From contig CM076259.1 in NCBI GenBank assembly GCA_038380795.1, forward strand, positions 69,221,741-69,285,740: DNA of 64,000 nucleotides, written 5' to 3'. The position numbers were made by a program, and so were the translations under genes. Within the stretch, counting starts at the first letter, position 1, and each line of letters opens with the position of its first letter. A model generated the notes under the pieces. The model was not told where the DNA came from. It saw only the letters and a list, made by a program, of their open reading frames with translations, and ran no database searches. The DNA comes from Pyrocephalus nanus (taxonomy: Eukaryota > Chordata > Aves > Passeriformes > Tyrannidae). Below, one piece after another: positions 61,701-64,000 of the stretch.

Positions 61701-64000
61701 CTTTTTATCTCTGTCCCATACTGGGGAGGTTTTGTCCCACATTAACAATGGAACTTTTGTACTTCAAAGCACATTCCCTCCACACCCAACATCCTGAGTT
61801 TTAATTTTCCTTACATATATAATATCTGTTCCCTTCTCTTTCCCTCTCATATTCTTACCTATGTTTAATGGGCTGATACTATCTCAGGAGCTATAAGCTT
61901 CTTTTTTTTTTTTTTTTTAAACATATCATAGTAAGTTAACTCTTTGAAATCTAATTACAGAAAAATATTTAAATTCCACTGGAAGAAATAGAAAAATGTT
62001 CTAAGAATAAAAAATATTTGTAGTTTTTCTCTGTGGCGTTTGTAGGGCAAATACTGTAATTTCAGCTGTGACAATACATAAGAAGGGGTGTGCATAGGGA
62101 AAAGATGATACAGAGTTTTGAATAAGGGAAAAAAGGGTCACATAGTTATAGATGTGATTTTTCAGAATGCTATGATTCCTGAGTTTCTCCTTGGGCATAC
62201 TGCAAAACTGAAGCATGTTCCTGTCTCTTGTATTGTCCTGTGCTCAGAGGGATGAATTGGTCCCTATGATCCCCCACGTCTTCTCCCCGCTGCAGCACAA
62301 TGCTCCCTGCTCATGGTGATCTGTGAGAAAATCTGGGCTACGTAGAAAAAAAAAAAAAGTCCTGCTGGAATTATGTGTCCATGGTCTAATATGTTTTCCA
62401 TCAATGGGTCTCTCTTTGCTGGTTGCAGTCTCCCACCACTATTGGCGATGTACAGGTAGCAGTAGGAGGAGCCATCCCCTGCAGATGAGAATCCATCCTT
62501 CTCCATCCCCTGTCACAACAGTGGTGCCTTGGGGACAGTTTGCTGCCATGCTGGTGGGGAAGGAGCTCTGGATGGGGCCAATAGCTCTGGTCTTGGCTGA
62601 GCAGAGCAGGAGCTAACAAGGCTCTGGGCAGGACGTGCCCAGGAAGAGACAGAGGGACAAGAGCAGAGCTGGGGAGGGGCTTCTGGCAGTGCAGTGGGGC
62701 AAGAGAGTGCAGAGGAGCACAGAAACAAATGCAGAAGGAAGGCAAAATAAGGACAAGATCAAAAGTAGGATGTGGTGACAAGCCTGTGTCAGTCCAGTGA
62801 AAATAAGAACCGAGTCCCTGCATACAGTGCAAGGGGAGGTGCTGCCTGTAGCACTGGTGCGAGCCTCACACGTCGGAGTCATGACTCTGCTGTGCACTGA
62901 ACATCCTATGTCCTTACTGTCCCTCCTGGCCATCTTCTGCCACAGTTGGAAGTGGGATCCAGTTCTGTCTGCATTCCAGTCCGTCCATTGCTGTGACACC
63001 ATGACAGCTGAGCAGGGAACTTCGGCTACCGCCTCCCTCCTTTTTCTGTTCCTCAGCACATGCTAAAACTGAGAGCTGTCAAAACAGATATATGCCTGCA
63101 TTCAGTAACTGCAAGTGGCAAGAATCATGTGATTCTTAGGCTTATAACAATTTTCCAGTCTATTTATTTATTTACATCTCCCTCCAACTTGTGATTGGTG
63201 GCTTCTTAATTTTTATTTTTCCAGCAGCTTTTTAGAAAGCTAGATTAGAAATGTAATAGTGAAAACTACTGATCTGGAAATACATATGAACCCTGAGCTA
63301 GTTGCAGGGAGATGCAATGTCTTTTATTTGGACACACTAATACTGCTGAAAAAATAGACAACTTCCAGATATAGCAGCTCAGCTTTAGGTCATGAAATCT
63401 TGTCTTTATTTTTTTCTTCAGTGGTTAGGACCAATAAAAGATATGATGTCTCCTTCCAGATTCTTCGTTACTTATGTTCCTAGACCACATCACGCCAGCA
63501 GCACTTATCAGTAAATATCTGTGGCCAGAGCTGTGCTGCTTGGAGTGGTTTCTCCCTTCAACTCCCTCTCTTCCCAGCTGTTGTCTCCTCATTGACCCTC
63601 TGCTGCTGGCCTACAGCCCCCGTGCTGAGTGGCACAGCCTCAGGAGCAGGGAGATGTCTGGCTCTGCTGTGTGTCCCTACTGTTGCATTCATTCACAGGT
63701 CTGCTGCTAGGGGGTTTGATGAAGGGGAAATAAAACAATTGCATTTAACGCAGAGTAAATAGAGCAGATGCTACCAACCTTTCTTTGCAATGTATGGTGA
63801 GTTCTGCATGTTTTTTCATGCTGTTTTACTGTTTTTTTTATAGTACATGAGTTATCATGAATCAAAGGTTTTAAAGCAGACAGTGCTTTAAAATGCTTAT
63901 GAATTTTCCTCGTGCTCATGCTGTTGTTGCCCAGCCCTGAAGAATGTTAAGATCCATCTATGGTATAGTGCACTGAATTGGCCAAGGGAGAAAAAAGGAG

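Larger units (their letters stand above)
57241..64000. other. Intergenic, right end of window, no gene recognised
   Basis: Contains a C13 run (59087-59099), an alternating purine-pyrimidine tract (60421-60512) and several non-repetitive patches that could be conserved non-coding DNA (58580-59000, 61300-61700). A GC-richer stretch at 62440-63060 holds long minus-strand open frames without recognisable motifs. In other vertebrates NDFIP2 is followed by a long gene-poor interval before SPRY2, and this fits. Confidence 0.65.

Noticed and set aside
62401..63059. Minus-strand open frames of 143 and 148 codons in a GC-richer stretch
   Set aside because: Low-complexity Leu/Ser/Pro/Cys composition, overlapping frames on both strands, no splice structure or recognisable motif.
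1..64000. tRNA, rRNA, CRISPR array, endogenous retrovirus or a novel gene cluster
   Set aside because: Read for tRNA box A/B pairs, regular spaced repeats, LTR-like ends and retroviral protein motifs; nothing convincing was seen. A covariance-model and repeat-library search would be decisive.

Overview
The window looks like bird nuclear DNA. It is AT-rich and intron-dominated, and its only recognisable dispersed repeats are fragments of CR1 non-LTR retrotransposons, several with the typical avian CR1 3' end (ATTCTRTG tail). I saw no mammalian-type SINEs, no prokaryotic operons and no CRISPR array. Species cannot be fixed from the sequence alone.

There is one protein-coding gene, on the + strand: NDFIP2 (Nedd4 family interacting protein 2), a three-pass Golgi/endosome membrane adaptor that recruits NEDD4-family HECT E3 ubiquitin ligases. 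Six coding exons (called 2-7 here) lie at 17465-17621, 19072-19199, 26041-26128, 33677-33801, 36931-36997 and 40313-40416. All have GT/AG borders and compatible phases, and together they give 222 residues plus a stop. Exon 1 (start codon and N-terminus) and the promoter lie left of the window. The stop codon ends 2 nt before a consensus splice donor. A probable 3'UTR exon starts at 42250 and ends near a poly(A) signal at 43752, with read-through poly(A) signals at 40456 and 41601 as alternatives.

Layout: 1-17464 is the distal part of intron 1, with CR1 copies, a 40-nt T tract and a small CpG-dense bZIP-motif cluster. 17465-40416 holds the coding exons; the introns carry several CTCF-like motifs and a (TATC)21 microsatellite. 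40419-43785 is the 3'UTR region. From about 43,790 to 64,000 there is no gene I can support: this is intergenic DNA with CR1 fragments up to about 50.8 kb, then non-repetitive sequence at 55-62 kb that has the look of conserved non-coding (enhancer-type) DNA.

No new enzyme system or mobile defence locus is visible. The points most worth checking are the CTCF-like motifs with divergent orientation, the stop-at-splice-junction 3' end with competing poly(A) sites, a probable 6-nt acceptor shift at exon 4, and the candidate conserved non-coding elements downstream.
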